From Mycolicibacterium fortuitum subsp. fortuitum (lineage in GTDB: Bacteria; Actinomycetota; Actinomycetes; Mycobacteriales; Mycobacteriaceae), in assembly GCF_022179545.1 (NCBI RefSeq), contig NZ_AP025518.1:558001-622000 (forward strand): DNA of 64,000 nucleotides, in the 5' to 3' direction. The notes beneath the pieces were generated by a model. It did no database searches. It worked only from the letters and a program-made list of their open reading frames with translations, and had not been told where the DNA came from. Below are positions 50,119-59,028 of this stretch, one piece after another (position 1 is the stretch's first letter; each line of letters opens with the position of its first letter). Made by a program: the position numbers and the translations under genes.

Positions 50119-51273
50119 ATGGACTTCTCCCGTGTCGAGCTCTCCGAGGACGACCTTGCCTTCCGTGACGAGCTGCGGGCATTCCTGGCTGAGGTGGTCA
50201 CCGACGAGGTGATCCAGCGTGACCGCGAGACCGGCGAGAACTTCGACGAGACCGTGCATCTGGCCCTGGGCAAGGCCGGGTATCTGGCCGGCGACTACCA
50301 GGCCGAGGCCGACGGCGGATTCAGCGCGGTCCGGCGGCGGATCTGGGAACTGGAGATCGGACGCGCGCATGCGCCGTGGTTTCACTGGGGAACGACCGCA
50401 ATGGTTGCCCACACTGTCGAGAAATTCGCCTCGGCAGAGCTTCTCGATGAGGTACTGCCGGGTGTCCTGGACGGACGGTTGCGGCTGTGCCTGGGCTACA
50501 CCGAACCCGAGGGCGGATCCGATGTCGCAACCTGCAAGACCCGCGCGGTCCGGGAAGCGGATGGGAGCTGGATCATCAACGGCTCCAAGATGTTCACCTC
50601 GAACGCGCACAACGCCCAGTACGTCTTTCTCCTGACCAATACCGATCCGGCCGCGCCCAAGCACAAGAGCCTCAGCATGTTCCTGGTGCCGCTGGACACC
50701 CCTGGCGTCGAGATCCAGCCGATCCGCACCGTCGACGGGGACCGCACCAACATCACCTACTACAGCGATGTCAGGGTCAGTGACCGTTACCGCGTCGGCG
50801 AGGTGAACGGCGGTTGGACGGTGCTGCGCGGTGCGCTCGAACTCGAACACGGCACCTTCGAACGCGAGACCCGCGGACTGCAGAAACTCGCCACCATGAC
50901 CGAGCACATCAACTTGATGGCGGAGGCGGTGGACCGCGTCGCCGCCGTCGCCCCCACCGATGCCGCGTCGCGGTACCGGTTGGGCCGCGGCATCGCCCGG
51001 TTGGAGGCCGCACTGAGCAGCCCGGACATGTACGGGCGCGTCGCGATTGCTCAGACCATGCGGGAGGTGTCGCCGGACCTGATGGACATCGTCGGATCGG
51101 CCGGGGCGCTGCCGGTCGGGACGGCCGGGGCCGCCGATGACGGCGGAGCCGAGTACATCTTCCGCCTGGCCGGCCCCACCGGCATCTACGGCGGCACGCT
51201 CGAGGTGTTCCGCAACATGATCGCGCAGCAGGCCCTAGGGCTGGGCCGGCCGAACTACTCGCCGGCAAAGTGA
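50119..51273 (+). CDS. Acyl-CoA dehydrogenase family protein
   Basis: A 384-residue flavoprotein of the acyl-CoA dehydrogenase fold. LCLGYTEPEGGSDVATCKTR and WIINGSKMFTSNAHNA form the FAD and substrate pocket. The C-terminal motif reads GIYGGTLEVFRNMIAQQ, so the Glu of the common EGT motif is replaced by Gly; the base is elsewhere or the subunit works with a partner. No second FadE is adjacent. ATG 50119 is preferred over GTG 50113. A thioesterase gene follows 49 bases later in the same direction, with a small hairpin between. Confidence 0.88.
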   Translation: MDFSRVELSEDDLAFRDELRAFLAEVVTDEVIQRDRETGENFDETVHLALGKAGYLAGDYQAEADGGFSAVRRRIWELEIGRAHAPWFHWGTTAMVAHTVEKFASAELLDEVLPGVLDGRLRLCLGYTEPEGGSDVATCKTRAVREADGSWIINGSKMFTSNAHNAQYVFLLTNTDPAAPKHKSLSMFLVPLDTPGVEIQPIRTVDGDRTNITYYSDVRVSDRYRVGEVNGGWTVLRGALELEHGTFERETRGLQKLATMTEHINLMAEAVDRVAAVAPTDAASRYRLGRGIARLEAALSSPDMYGRVAIAQTMREVSPDLMDIVGSAGALPVGTAGAADDGGAEYIFRLAGPTGIYGGTLEVFRNMIAQQALGLGRPNYSPAK

Positions 51274-51281
51274 GCCGCTGA

Positions 51282-51295
51282 CGGGCGAAAGCCCG
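51282..51295 (+). terminator. Small GNRA-loop hairpin after the acyl-CoA dehydrogenase gene
   Basis: CGGGC-GAAA-GCCCG, nine bases after the stop. Short stem with a stable tetraloop and no T run; may only attenuate. Confidence 0.3.
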
Positions 51296-51322
51296 CGCAA
51301 GCGATCTGGGTACTGTGGCCGG

Positions 51323-52129
51323 GTGCATCCCTTGGACAAGGCCCTTGAGCTCGAATCAGCAGGTGACGACCTGCTGCGCGGACGGACGCTGCCGGAGTGG
51401 GCCAACATGGTGGGGCCGTTCGGCGGCATCACCGCGGCCACCATGCTGCAGGCGGTGGAGCTGAACCCACAACGGCATGGCCGGCCGATCGCGCTGACCG
51501 TGAACTACGTAGCGCCCATCGCCGACGGTGACTTCGAGATCAAGACCCGGGCCGTCAAGACCAACCGGTCCAATCAGCACTGGATCGTCGAACTCAGCCA
51601 GGCCGGTGAGGTCAAGACCACGGCGACCGCGATCTTCGGGCTGCGTCGCGACGGCTGGTCGGACACCGAGATCGAACAGCCGCAGGTCTGCGCGCCCGAG
51701 GACGTCGAACCGTCGGTCCCGCCGTTCGGCGTCGCGTGGTTCGACAACTTCGACATGCGGTTCGTCGACGGCGGAATGCCGGATGCCGCGAATGATCCGG
51801 TCGAATCGGCGAGCTCGACCTCGACGTTGTGGGTCCGCAACAACCCGCCCAGGCCACTGGATTTCGTCGCATTGACCGCGGTGAGCGACATCTTCTATCC
51901 GCGGATTTTCCTGCGACGCGGTCAGTTCGTTCCTGCTGGGACCGTATCGATCTCGGTGTACTTCCATGCCGACGACGAGCAGCTTGCGGCCCAGGGGGAT
52001 GACTTCCTGCTGGGAACGGCACGGGCACACCGGTATTCCGGCGGCTACTTCGACCAGAGTGCACGCCTGTTCGGTCGGGACGGCACGTTGCTGGCCACCA
52101 GCCACCAGTTCGTCTACTTCAAGGCCTGA
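51323..52129 (+). CDS. Acyl-CoA thioesterase, double hotdog (TesB-like)
   Basis: A 268-residue protein with two hotdog repeats. The first holds PEWANMVGPFGGITAATMLQ and the RPIALTVNYVAPIADGDFEI strand pair; the second ends SARLFGRDGTLLATSHQFVY. TesB-type enzymes hydrolyse acyl-CoA to free acid and CoA. GTG start. It overlaps the end of the convergent PucR gene by 11 bases. It pairs with the acyl-CoA dehydrogenase upstream in lipid turnover. Confidence 0.86.
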   Translation: MHPLDKALELESAGDDLLRGRTLPEWANMVGPFGGITAATMLQAVELNPQRHGRPIALTVNYVAPIADGDFEIKTRAVKTNRSNQHWIVELSQAGEVKTTATAIFGLRRDGWSDTEIEQPQVCAPEDVEPSVPPFGVAWFDNFDMRFVDGGMPDAANDPVESASSTSTLWVRNNPPRPLDFVALTAVSDIFYPRIFLRRGQFVPAGTVSISVYFHADDEQLAAQGDDFLLGTARAHRYSGGYFDQSARLFGRDGTLLATSHQFVYFKA

Positions 52130-53597
52130 CGTTCTCGGGAACCGACTGCAGGGCGATCCAGGCGCTCACCCGGGTCTGGGGATCGTCGAGCTTTCCTGGC
52201 AGGGCCGACTCGATGGCCGCGAGACGATTGCGCACCGTGTTGCGGTGCAGACCGAGCTCCTCGGCGACCTTGAGTCGCGATCCGTGGTGGCGCAAGAAAC
52301 AACGAAGGGTTTCCAACTGCTCGGAATCGAGGCCGTGCAACCAGGATTCGGCGAAGGCGGCAGCCTTGTCGGGGTCGATCAGACCGAGCGGGCCGTTGCC
52401 GATCACCCGATCCCACACCACGGCACCGGACCCGTCGGTGGCCTGGCCCAGCGCCAGGCCGGCGGTCCGGTAGCCGGTCTCTCCGTCGCTGGGCGCGACC
52501 GAGTTCCCGATTCCGACATGTAACCCGTCTTCGATCAACCGGGAGGCGGTCGATTCGGCACGGGAAGGTTCGGTGATCGCGCACAGCTCGCCGGCGTAGA
52601 CCCCGGCAAGTACACCGCGTCGTTCCAGCGAGGCCACCGCATTATCTATGGAGGACTCGTCCCCGGCGGCTCGCAGGAAGCGAATACGTTTCGGCAGCAC
52701 CGTCGCCGTCTGGTCCACCTCCAGCACCAATTGGGCGGTGCGGACATCACTTTCGGCGAGAAGCTCGAGTGCTCGGCTGCGCAGGTGTCGTCGGGTGGTG
52801 GCGCGGCTGCGGTCCTGCTCGTCGATGAGTCCCAAAAGGGCCACCGCTGTCGTCACCGCTTGACGGTGTTCCTCCGACGCCCTGGCCGGCATCAAGGCGG
52901 CCAGATATGCCGATGCCCGTCCGCGCAATCCGATGGGGTGCACCGACACAGACAGGGTCGGATTGGACTGTGCCGCAGCCGAACGCAATCCGTGGGCATG
53001 AAGCCTCCTGACATCGTCGGCGACCTCGTCGAGCGGCAACTCACTGCGGCGGGCGCCTACCGGGCCGGTGAGGACCCGGCCGTCGGGATTCATCAGACAG
53101 GTCGCGCCGTCGAGCGCTGCGGCCAGTGCCGTGATGACCGCGACAGCAGGATCGGGTTTGGCTGCTGCCGAGATGAGCTTGCGCTGCGTCTTGAGCGACT
53201 CGCGGGTGGCGGTGGACTCCTGCTCCTCCAGCAAGTGTGCGACGTAGCGGCTGATCGCGACGAACGTGGTCGGGCGCGGCACCTCGAAAAGGTTCACCTG
53301 GTGTCTGCGGCAGGCTTCGACGAGTTCAGCGGGTGTCTCGGCGTGGGTGAGTCCGACCGCGAACCCGATGCCCGCCACGCCGGCGTCGGCCAGCCGGCGC
53401 ACGTAGCTGTCCCACTGGCCGTGCCAGGCCCCGGTTTCCAGTCCGGTGGTCAACAGGATCTCGCCGCCTTCCAAGAACGGCCCCGGGTCGGCGAGCTCAC
53501 TGGTGGCCACCCAGCGGACCGCCGCGTCCGGCCGCCCGACCTCGACGGCACTCAGTCCGAGTGCGCGTGCCTGCAGGAGATCGCCGACCAGCACCAT
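52119..53597 (-). CDS. PucR-family regulator divergent from gabT-gabD
   Basis: A 492-residue regulator. The N-terminal PucR domain (VGDLLQARALGLSAVEVGRP, LEGGEILLTTGLETGAW) is followed by a GGDEF-like middle part and the C-terminal HTH_30 with LRCFLRHHGSRLKVAEELGL then HRNTVRNRLAAIESAL. ATG 53597 is preferred over an opening six codons earlier. It is divergent from gabT with 113 bases between, and a TGCACA-N17-TGTGCA inverted repeat lies there. In corynebacteria a PucR-type protein (GabR) activates gab genes, as I recall; the same role is likely here. Confidence 0.9.
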   Translation of the reverse strand: MVLVGDLLQARALGLSAVEVGRPDAAVRWVATSELADPGPFLEGGEILLTTGLETGAWHGQWDSYVRRLADAGVAGIGFAVGLTHAETPAELVEACRRHQVNLFEVPRPTTFVAISRYVAHLLEEQESTATRESLKTQRKLISAAAKPDPAVAVITALAAALDGATCLMNPDGRVLTGPVGARRSELPLDEVADDVRRLHAHGLRSAAAQSNPTLSVSVHPIGLRGRASAYLAALMPARASEEHRQAVTTAVALLGLIDEQDRSRATTRRHLRSRALELLAESDVRTAQLVLEVDQTATVLPKRIRFLRAAGDESSIDNAVASLERRGVLAGVYAGELCAITEPSRAESTASRLIEDGLHVGIGNSVAPSDGETGYRTAGLALGQATDGSGAVVWDRVIGNGPLGLIDPDKAAAFAESWLHGLDSEQLETLRCFLRHHGSRLKVAEELGLHRNTVRNRLAAIESALPGKLDDPQTRVSAWIALQSVPENVRP

Positions 53598-53608
53598 CCT
53601 GCCAGTCT

Positions 53609-53637
53609 TGCACAATCTGAATCAGGTGATGTGTGCA
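53609..53637. promoter_or_regulatory. TGCACA-N17-TGTGCA inverted repeat between pucR and gabT
   Basis: TGCACA at 53609-53614 and TGTGCA at 53632-53637. The TGCAC core also makes up the sites at 11348-11400 beside the other PucR-regulated operon. Candidate activator site. Confidence 0.45.
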
Positions 53638-53710
53638 TCTCGGACCTGCCGTCGCTGCCCGTCAATGCCTAACGTGAGCAGCGACCAATCGTCAGCAGCA
53701 GGAGGAACAC

Positions 53711-55057
53711 GTGACCATCGCCGAGATCACGGGTGCGGCCATCGCTCAGGAACGCCGGCTCGTCACCGCCATTCCGGGCCCGCTCTCGCAGGAGATGCAG
53801 GCACGGAAAACCGCTGCGGTGGCCGGTGGAGTCGGGACCACCCTGCCCGTCTACGTGGTGGCCGCAGGCGGCGGAATCCTCGTCGACGCCGACGGTAACC
53901 AGCTCATCGACTTCGGCTCCGGCATCGCCGTGACCACCGTGGGCAACAGCGCGCCCGCCGTCGTGGACGCGGTCACCCAGCAGGTCGCCGCGTTCACCCA
54001 CACCTGCTTCATGGTGACGCCTTACGAGGGCTACGTGCGGGTTGCCGAGGAGCTCAACCGGCTCACCCCGGGTGACCATGAGAAGCGCAGCGTGCTGTTC
54101 AACTCCGGCGCCGAAGCCGTCGAGAACGCTGTGAAGATCGCCCGGGCCTACACCCGCAGGCAGGCCGTCGTCGTGTTCGACCACGCCTACCACGGCCGCA
54201 CCAACCTGACCATGGCGATGACCGCCAAGAACCAGCCGTATAAAAACGGGTTCGGGCCGTTCGCCGGTGAGGTGTACCGCGTGCCCACTTCGTTCCCGTT
54301 CCGTGACGGCGAGACCGACGGAGCCGCCGCGGCCGCTCGCGCCCTCGACCTGATCGACAAGCAGGTCGGTGCCGAAAACGTGGCCGCCGTGGTGATCGAG
54401 CCGATCCAGGGTGAGGGTGGATTCATCGTTCCCGCACCGGGATTCCTGAGCGCGCTGCAGGACTGGTGCACCGAGGCCGGCGCGGTCTTCGTCGCCGACG
54501 AGGTGCAGTCGGGCTTCGCCCGCACCGGTGCCATGTTCGCTGTCGAGCATGACGGCGTCGTACCCGATCTGATCGTCACCGCCAAGGGCATCGCCGGCGG
54601 ACTGCCGCTGTCGGCGGTCACCGGCCGCGCCGAGATCATGGACGCACCGCATGCCGGCGGCCTCGGTGGTACCTACGGCGGTAACCCGATCGCGTGTGCG
54701 GCTGCGCTCGCAGTCATCGACACCATCGAGCGCGAGGGCCTGCTCGCCCGTGCCGTGGAGATCGAGAAGACCATGATCGGCCGGCTCAGCGCGATCGCGG
54801 CTGAGGATTCCCGGATCGGTGAGGTTCGCGGCCGTGGCGCCATGATCGCCGTCGAACTGGTCAAGGCGGGCACGTCCGTGCCCGATGCCGATCTGGCCAA
54901 GCAGGTTTCGGCAGCCGCGCACGCCCAGGGCCTGGTCGTCCTGACCTGCGGCACCTACGGCAATGTGCTGCGGTTCCTGCCGCCGCTTTCGATGCCCGAT
55001 CACCTCCTCGTGGAGGGGCTCGACATCCTGGCCGGCATCTTCGCCGAGACCCGCTAG
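53711..55057 (+). CDS. gabT: 4-aminobutyrate--2-oxoglutarate transaminase
   Basis: A 448-residue class III PLP aminotransferase. NSGAEAVENAVKIARAYTRR binds the phosphate, DHAYHGRTN stacks on PLP, IEPIQGEGGFIVP and ADEVQSGFARTG are GABA-transaminase hallmarks, and the Schiff-base Lys is in VTAKGIAGGLPL. It converts GABA and 2-oxoglutarate to succinate semialdehyde and glutamate. GTG start with AGGAGG upstream. gabD follows 8 bases after its stop. Confidence 0.94.
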   Translation: MTIAEITGAAIAQERRLVTAIPGPLSQEMQARKTAAVAGGVGTTLPVYVVAAGGGILVDADGNQLIDFGSGIAVTTVGNSAPAVVDAVTQQVAAFTHTCFMVTPYEGYVRVAEELNRLTPGDHEKRSVLFNSGAEAVENAVKIARAYTRRQAVVVFDHAYHGRTNLTMAMTAKNQPYKNGFGPFAGEVYRVPTSFPFRDGETDGAAAAARALDLIDKQVGAENVAAVVIEPIQGEGGFIVPAPGFLSALQDWCTEAGAVFVADEVQSGFARTGAMFAVEHDGVVPDLIVTAKGIAGGLPLSAVTGRAEIMDAPHAGGLGGTYGGNPIACAAALAVIDTIEREGLLARAVEIEKTMIGRLSAIAAEDSRIGEVRGRGAMIAVELVKAGTSVPDADLAKQVSAAAHAQGLVVLTCGTYGNVLRFLPPLSMPDHLLVEGLDILAGIFAETR

Positions 55058-55065
55058 GGAGAACC

Positions 55066-56520
55066 GTGAACACGCAGAAGGTGATCGCCGAACTGGACGC
55101 CAAGCACGGCATCGTCATCGACGGGCAGGCGCGCGGTGCGGCCAACACGTTCGAGGTGCACGATCCGGCCACAGGCCGGACCGTCGCCGAGGTCGCCGAC
55201 GGCACCGCCGCCGACGCCCGATCGGCAGTGGACGCCGCCCACCGCGCGTTCCCCGGCTGGGCCAAGACCAGTCCGCGACAGCGCAGCGACATCCTGCGCC
55301 GGGTTTTCGATCTCATGATCGCCGACACCGAGCGCCTCACTGCCCTCATCTGTGCGGAGAACGGCAAATCGCAGGCCGACGCTCGTGCCGAAGTCGGGTA
55401 CGCCGCGGAGTTCTTCCGCTGGTTCTCCGAGGAAGCGGTACGGACCGACGGCGCGTACGGCGTCAGCCCTGCCGGTGGCACCCGCACCGTGGTCACCCAC
55501 AAGCCGGTCGGGGTGGCGGCACTGGTGACGCCGTGGAATTTCCCCGCCGCGATGGCGACCAGAAAGATCGCTCCGGCGCTGGCCGCAGGGTGCACCGTCG
55601 TGCTCAAGCCGGCGGCCGAGACACCGCTGACCGCGTTGGCGATCGCCGGAATTCTCTCGGCCGCAGGCGTCCCCGACGGTGTGGTCAACCTGGTGCCCAC
55701 CACCGACGCCGCCGGGGTGGTCGAAAACTGGTTGAGCGATGACCGTGTCCGCAAGGTGTCTTTCACCGGGTCAACCGGCGTCGGCCGGGTGCTGCTCAAG
55801 CAGGCGGCCGAGCGGATCGTCAACGCCAGCATGGAACTCGGCGGCAACGCCCCGTTCATCGTCACCGCCGACGCCGACGTCGACGCGGCGATCGCCGGTG
55901 CGATGGTGGCCAAGTTCCGTGGCGGCGGACAGGCCTGCACCGCAGCCAACCGCTTCTATGTACACGCGTCGGTCGTCGACGAATTCGTCGCCGGCTTCGG
56001 CGCTGAGGTGTCGGCGCTGCGGGCCGGCCCCGCCAGCGACCCGGCGTCGCAGATCGGCCCGCTGGTGAGCGAGCGCGCGGCACAGCGAGTGGCCGCCGCG
56101 ATCGATGCCGCGGTGGCCGACGGTGCGGTGGTTGCCGCGCAGGCGCAGGCCCCCACCGCGGGCTGGTTCGTCGCCCCCACGCTGCTGACCGGTGTCGCGC
56201 CGGATGCCGCGATCCTGGCCGACGAGATCTTCGGGCCGGTCGCCCCGGTGGTCGTGTGGAACGACGAGGACGAGCTGCTTCGTTGGGCCAACGACACCGA
56301 GTACGGCTTGGCCGCATACGTTTACGCCGGCCGGCTGCAGGACGCGGTGCGACTTGCCGAAGCCCTGGACGCCGGCATGGTCGGCATCAACCGCGGCGTG
56401 GTGTCCGACCCGTCGACTCCGTTCGGCGGGATGAAGCAGAGCGGCCTCGGTCGTGAAGGCGCGCGCATCGGCATGCACGAGTTCCAAGAGACGCAGTACT
56501 TCAGCGTGGCCTTCGACTGA
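55066..56520 (+). CDS. gabD: Succinate-semialdehyde dehydrogenase
   Basis: A 484-residue aldehyde dehydrogenase. VTPWNFPAAMATRKIAPALA and FTGSTGVGRVLLKQAAERI bind NAD(P), the general-base Glu is in MELGGNAPFIV, and the catalytic Cys is in GGGQACTAANRFYVH. The C-terminal PFGGMKQSGLGREGARIGMH is typical of the SSADH branch. It oxidises succinate semialdehyde to succinate for the TCA cycle. GTG start with AGGGAGAACC before it. Co-transcribed with gabT. Confidence 0.93.
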   Translation: MNTQKVIAELDAKHGIVIDGQARGAANTFEVHDPATGRTVAEVADGTAADARSAVDAAHRAFPGWAKTSPRQRSDILRRVFDLMIADTERLTALICAENGKSQADARAEVGYAAEFFRWFSEEAVRTDGAYGVSPAGGTRTVVTHKPVGVAALVTPWNFPAAMATRKIAPALAAGCTVVLKPAAETPLTALAIAGILSAAGVPDGVVNLVPTTDAAGVVENWLSDDRVRKVSFTGSTGVGRVLLKQAAERIVNASMELGGNAPFIVTADADVDAAIAGAMVAKFRGGGQACTAANRFYVHASVVDEFVAGFGAEVSALRAGPASDPASQIGPLVSERAAQRVAAAIDAAVADGAVVAAQAQAPTAGWFVAPTLLTGVAPDAAILADEIFGPVAPVVVWNDEDELLRWANDTEYGLAAYVYAGRLQDAVRLAEALDAGMVGINRGVVSDPSTPFGGMKQSGLGREGARIGMHEFQETQYFSVAFD

Positions 56521-56529
56521 GCTGTTCAC

Positions 56530-56910
56530 TCAGAACGGTGCGGAATGCTGCATCAGGCTCAACAGCAGCACAACCATGCACAACAGTGAGCTGAACATGA
56601 TCAGCCCCATCACCACGACCACGAACCACGATGCGCAGCGCTGCTTGCCGCGAGCCAGCTTCGCGATCCGCTCGTCGTGCATGAGTTCATCTGCCACGAA
56701 GGCGAATTGGACCCCGGCCAGTTCGTCGTCGCCGGCCGGGGCGCCGGAAGATATTTCGCGGAGACGCGCGGCGGGGATGCCGACGCCGACCCCGGCGAAC
56801 CGCCGACTCATCTGACGTGCCTGCCAGCGGCTGAGACGGTGATCGAGCGCATCGATGGAATGCGGCCGCTGCCCCCATCCGCGGCCGTGCGCGTTCGACG
56901 GGGTCGTCAT
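56530..56910 (-). CDS. Hypothetical membrane protein, 126 residues
   Basis: A protein with a polar N-terminal part (HSIDALDHRLSRWQARQMSR, VADELMHDERIAKLARGKQR) and one C-terminal membrane helix (WFVVVVMGLIMFSSLLCMVV). A tail-anchored topology with the polar part in the cytoplasm is likely. I do not recognise the family. It converges with gabD, 9 bases away, and is upstream of the FadE10-like gene on the same strand. Confidence 0.65.
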   Translation of the reverse strand: MTTPSNAHGRGWGQRPHSIDALDHRLSRWQARQMSRRFAGVGVGIPAARLREISSGAPAGDDELAGVQFAFVADELMHDERIAKLARGKQRCASWFVVVVMGLIMFSSLLCMVVLLLSLMQHSAPF

Positions 56911-56988
56911 AACTCACCGAGTCTACGAGCGTGCCGCGTCGCCAGGAAGTGCGTGCACGTGGGTTGTTCACGTACGCAAGTACTTTCT

Positions 56989-58887
56989 TCAAGTGATGAC
57001 TCGGTGCACATCATCGGTCACCTCGCCGCCTTCCTGCGCGATCCACGGTCCGTCGATCGACGGATCGATGATGCCCTCCTCCAGCCAGGTGTAGCGGCCG
57101 TCCAGCACGCCGTGCGCCAGCTTTCGGTCGGCGTCGTCGCTGTTGTCCCACAGCGCGGTGAACAGTTGTTCGGCCCGCACCCGGGATTGTCGGCAGAACG
57201 CGTCCGCGAGCTCGACCTCGGAGTGACCCGCTTCGCCCGCGGCGTCCCCGGCCCGGACGCACGCCGCCGTCATCGCGAACAGTTCCGCTCCGATATCGAC
57301 GATCCGGCCGAGGAATCGCTGCCGGTATTCCAACTTGCCCTGCCATCTCGACATCGCGTAGAAGGTGCTGCGGGCGAGTTTTCGGCTGGCCCTTTCTACG
57401 TAGCGCAGGTGTTCGGCCAGCGGTCCGAATTCGCTGAAAGAAGTTGGAAGGCGGCCTTTTCCGGCGACCAGGGTCGGCAGCCACCGGGCGTAGAATTTGC
57501 CGGCCTGCGCGGCGGCTCGCGCCTTGTCCTTCAGATCGGTGTCGGGATCGATGATGTCGCCGGCCACCGACAGGTGGGCATCGACCGCCTCGCGGGCCAG
57601 CATCAGATGCATGATCTCGGTGGACCCCTCGAAGATTCGGTTGATCCGCATGTCACGCAGGATCTGCTCGACGGGCACACCGCGTTCTCCGCGCGCCGCC
57701 AGCGATTCGGCGGTTTCGAAACCCCGCCCGCCACGGATCTGCACCAGCTCGTCGGCGATCAGCCAGGCCATCTCCGAGCCGTACAGCTTGGCGAGGGCCG
57801 CCTCGATCCGGATGTCGGTGCGGCCGGCGTCGGCGAGCTCGCCGGCCAACTCGACCATCGACTCGAGCCCGTAGGCGGTGGCCGCGATGAACGCCACCTT
57901 GCCGGCAACCGCATCGTGCTCGCCGACCGGACGACCCCACTGGACGCGCTCCTTCGACCATTCCCGTGCGATCTTCAGGCACCATTTCGCCGTTCCGGTG
58001 CATACCGCCGGCAGCGACAGCCGACCCACGTTGAGTGTCGTCAGCGCGATCTTGAGGCCTTCACCTTCGCGACCGATGCGGTTCGCGGCCGGAACTCGCA
58101 CGTCGCTCAGCTTGGTCAGACCGTTCTCGATTCCGCGTAATCCCATGAACGCATTGCGATTCGTCACCACGATGCCGGGCGTATCGGCTTCGACGACGAA
58201 GGCGGTGATGCCGCCCTTGTGTCCCTCGGAGCGCGGCACCTGGGCCATCACCACCAGCAGGTCGGCGATGACCCCGTTGGTGGTCCACAGTTTGACGCCG
58301 TTGAGTAGGTAGTCGTCCCCGTCCGGGGTTGCGGTGGCGTGCAGCCTGGCCGGATCACTGCCGACGTCGGGTTCGGTGAGCAGGAATGCGCTGATCTCCC
58401 GCGTGCACCGCGGCAGCCAGGTCTGCTTCTGCTCGGCGGTACCGAACATGGACACCGGCTGCGGGACCCCGATCGACTGATGCGCCGACAGCAGCGCGCC
58501 CAACGCCGGGTGGACCGAGCCGACGAGGGCAAGTGCCTTGTTGTAGTACACCTGCGACAGGCCGAGACCGTCATACTCGGTGCCGATCTTCATGCCGAAT
58601 GCGCCGAGTTCCTTCAAGCCCCGGATGACCTTGTCGGGGATCTGCGCGTCGCGCTCGATGACTGTGGCATCGATCTGTGTCTCGCAGAACTCCCGAAGTT
58701 TGACCAGAAAGGCCTCGCCGCGCTCCGTGGTCTCAGCCGGTCCGCGGGGGTGAGGGTGGACGAGATCCAGCCGTAGTCGGCCGAGGAACAGTTCTTTGCC
58801 GAAGCTGGGCTGGTGCCAGTGCGTTTGCCGCGCCTCCTCGGCGACCTGCCTGGCCTGTCGTTCGTTGACTTCTCCGGTAGCGGTCAT
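56989..58887 (-). CDS. Acyl-CoA dehydrogenase with long C-terminus, FadE10-like
   Basis: A 632-residue flavoprotein, much longer than the usual 380-400. It closely follows Mtb FadE10 (about 650). PSFGKELFLGRLRLDLVHPH at the N-terminus, then AFLLTEPDVGSDPARLHATA, LWTTNGVIADLLVVMAQVPR and MRINRIFEGSTEIMHLMLAR with the catalytic Glu. Residues about 440-632 form an extra helical domain, as in VLCAD-type enzymes. The frame opens 21 codons earlier; ATG 58887 is the family start. Divergent from a CoA-transferase gene across a 15-bp palindrome. Confidence 0.92.
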   Translation of the reverse strand: MTATGEVNERQARQVAEEARQTHWHQPSFGKELFLGRLRLDLVHPHPRGPAETTERGEAFLVKLREFCETQIDATVIERDAQIPDKVIRGLKELGAFGMKIGTEYDGLGLSQVYYNKALALVGSVHPALGALLSAHQSIGVPQPVSMFGTAEQKQTWLPRCTREISAFLLTEPDVGSDPARLHATATPDGDDYLLNGVKLWTTNGVIADLLVVMAQVPRSEGHKGGITAFVVEADTPGIVVTNRNAFMGLRGIENGLTKLSDVRVPAANRIGREGEGLKIALTTLNVGRLSLPAVCTGTAKWCLKIAREWSKERVQWGRPVGEHDAVAGKVAFIAATAYGLESMVELAGELADAGRTDIRIEAALAKLYGSEMAWLIADELVQIRGGRGFETAESLAARGERGVPVEQILRDMRINRIFEGSTEIMHLMLAREAVDAHLSVAGDIIDPDTDLKDKARAAAQAGKFYARWLPTLVAGKGRLPTSFSEFGPLAEHLRYVERASRKLARSTFYAMSRWQGKLEYRQRFLGRIVDIGAELFAMTAACVRAGDAAGEAGHSEVELADAFCRQSRVRAEQLFTALWDNSDDADRKLAHGVLDGRYTWLEEGIIDPSIDGPWIAQEGGEVTDDVHRVIT

Positions 58888-58995
58888 CGCCGGCCTCCAT
58901 ACGCCCGTTCGCTGGTGGCATACCCGCACCAAAATCGGCCGAAACGGCATTCTGGTCGGCTGACTCCGGTGCGATTCGGACGAGGTCTCTCGCTA

Positions 58996-59010
58996 CACTT
59001 ACCGTAAGTG
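58996..59010. promoter_or_regulatory. Palindrome CACTTAC-C-GTAAGTG between fadE10-like and CoA-transferase genes
   Basis: A perfect 15-bp odd palindrome, 19 bases before the CoA-transferase start and about 110 bases above the dehydrogenase start. It looks like a TetR-type operator controlling both divergent genes; no TetR gene is adjacent, so the regulator is encoded elsewhere. Confidence 0.6.
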
Positions 59011-59028
59011 CGACGGTTAGGAGCCGCG

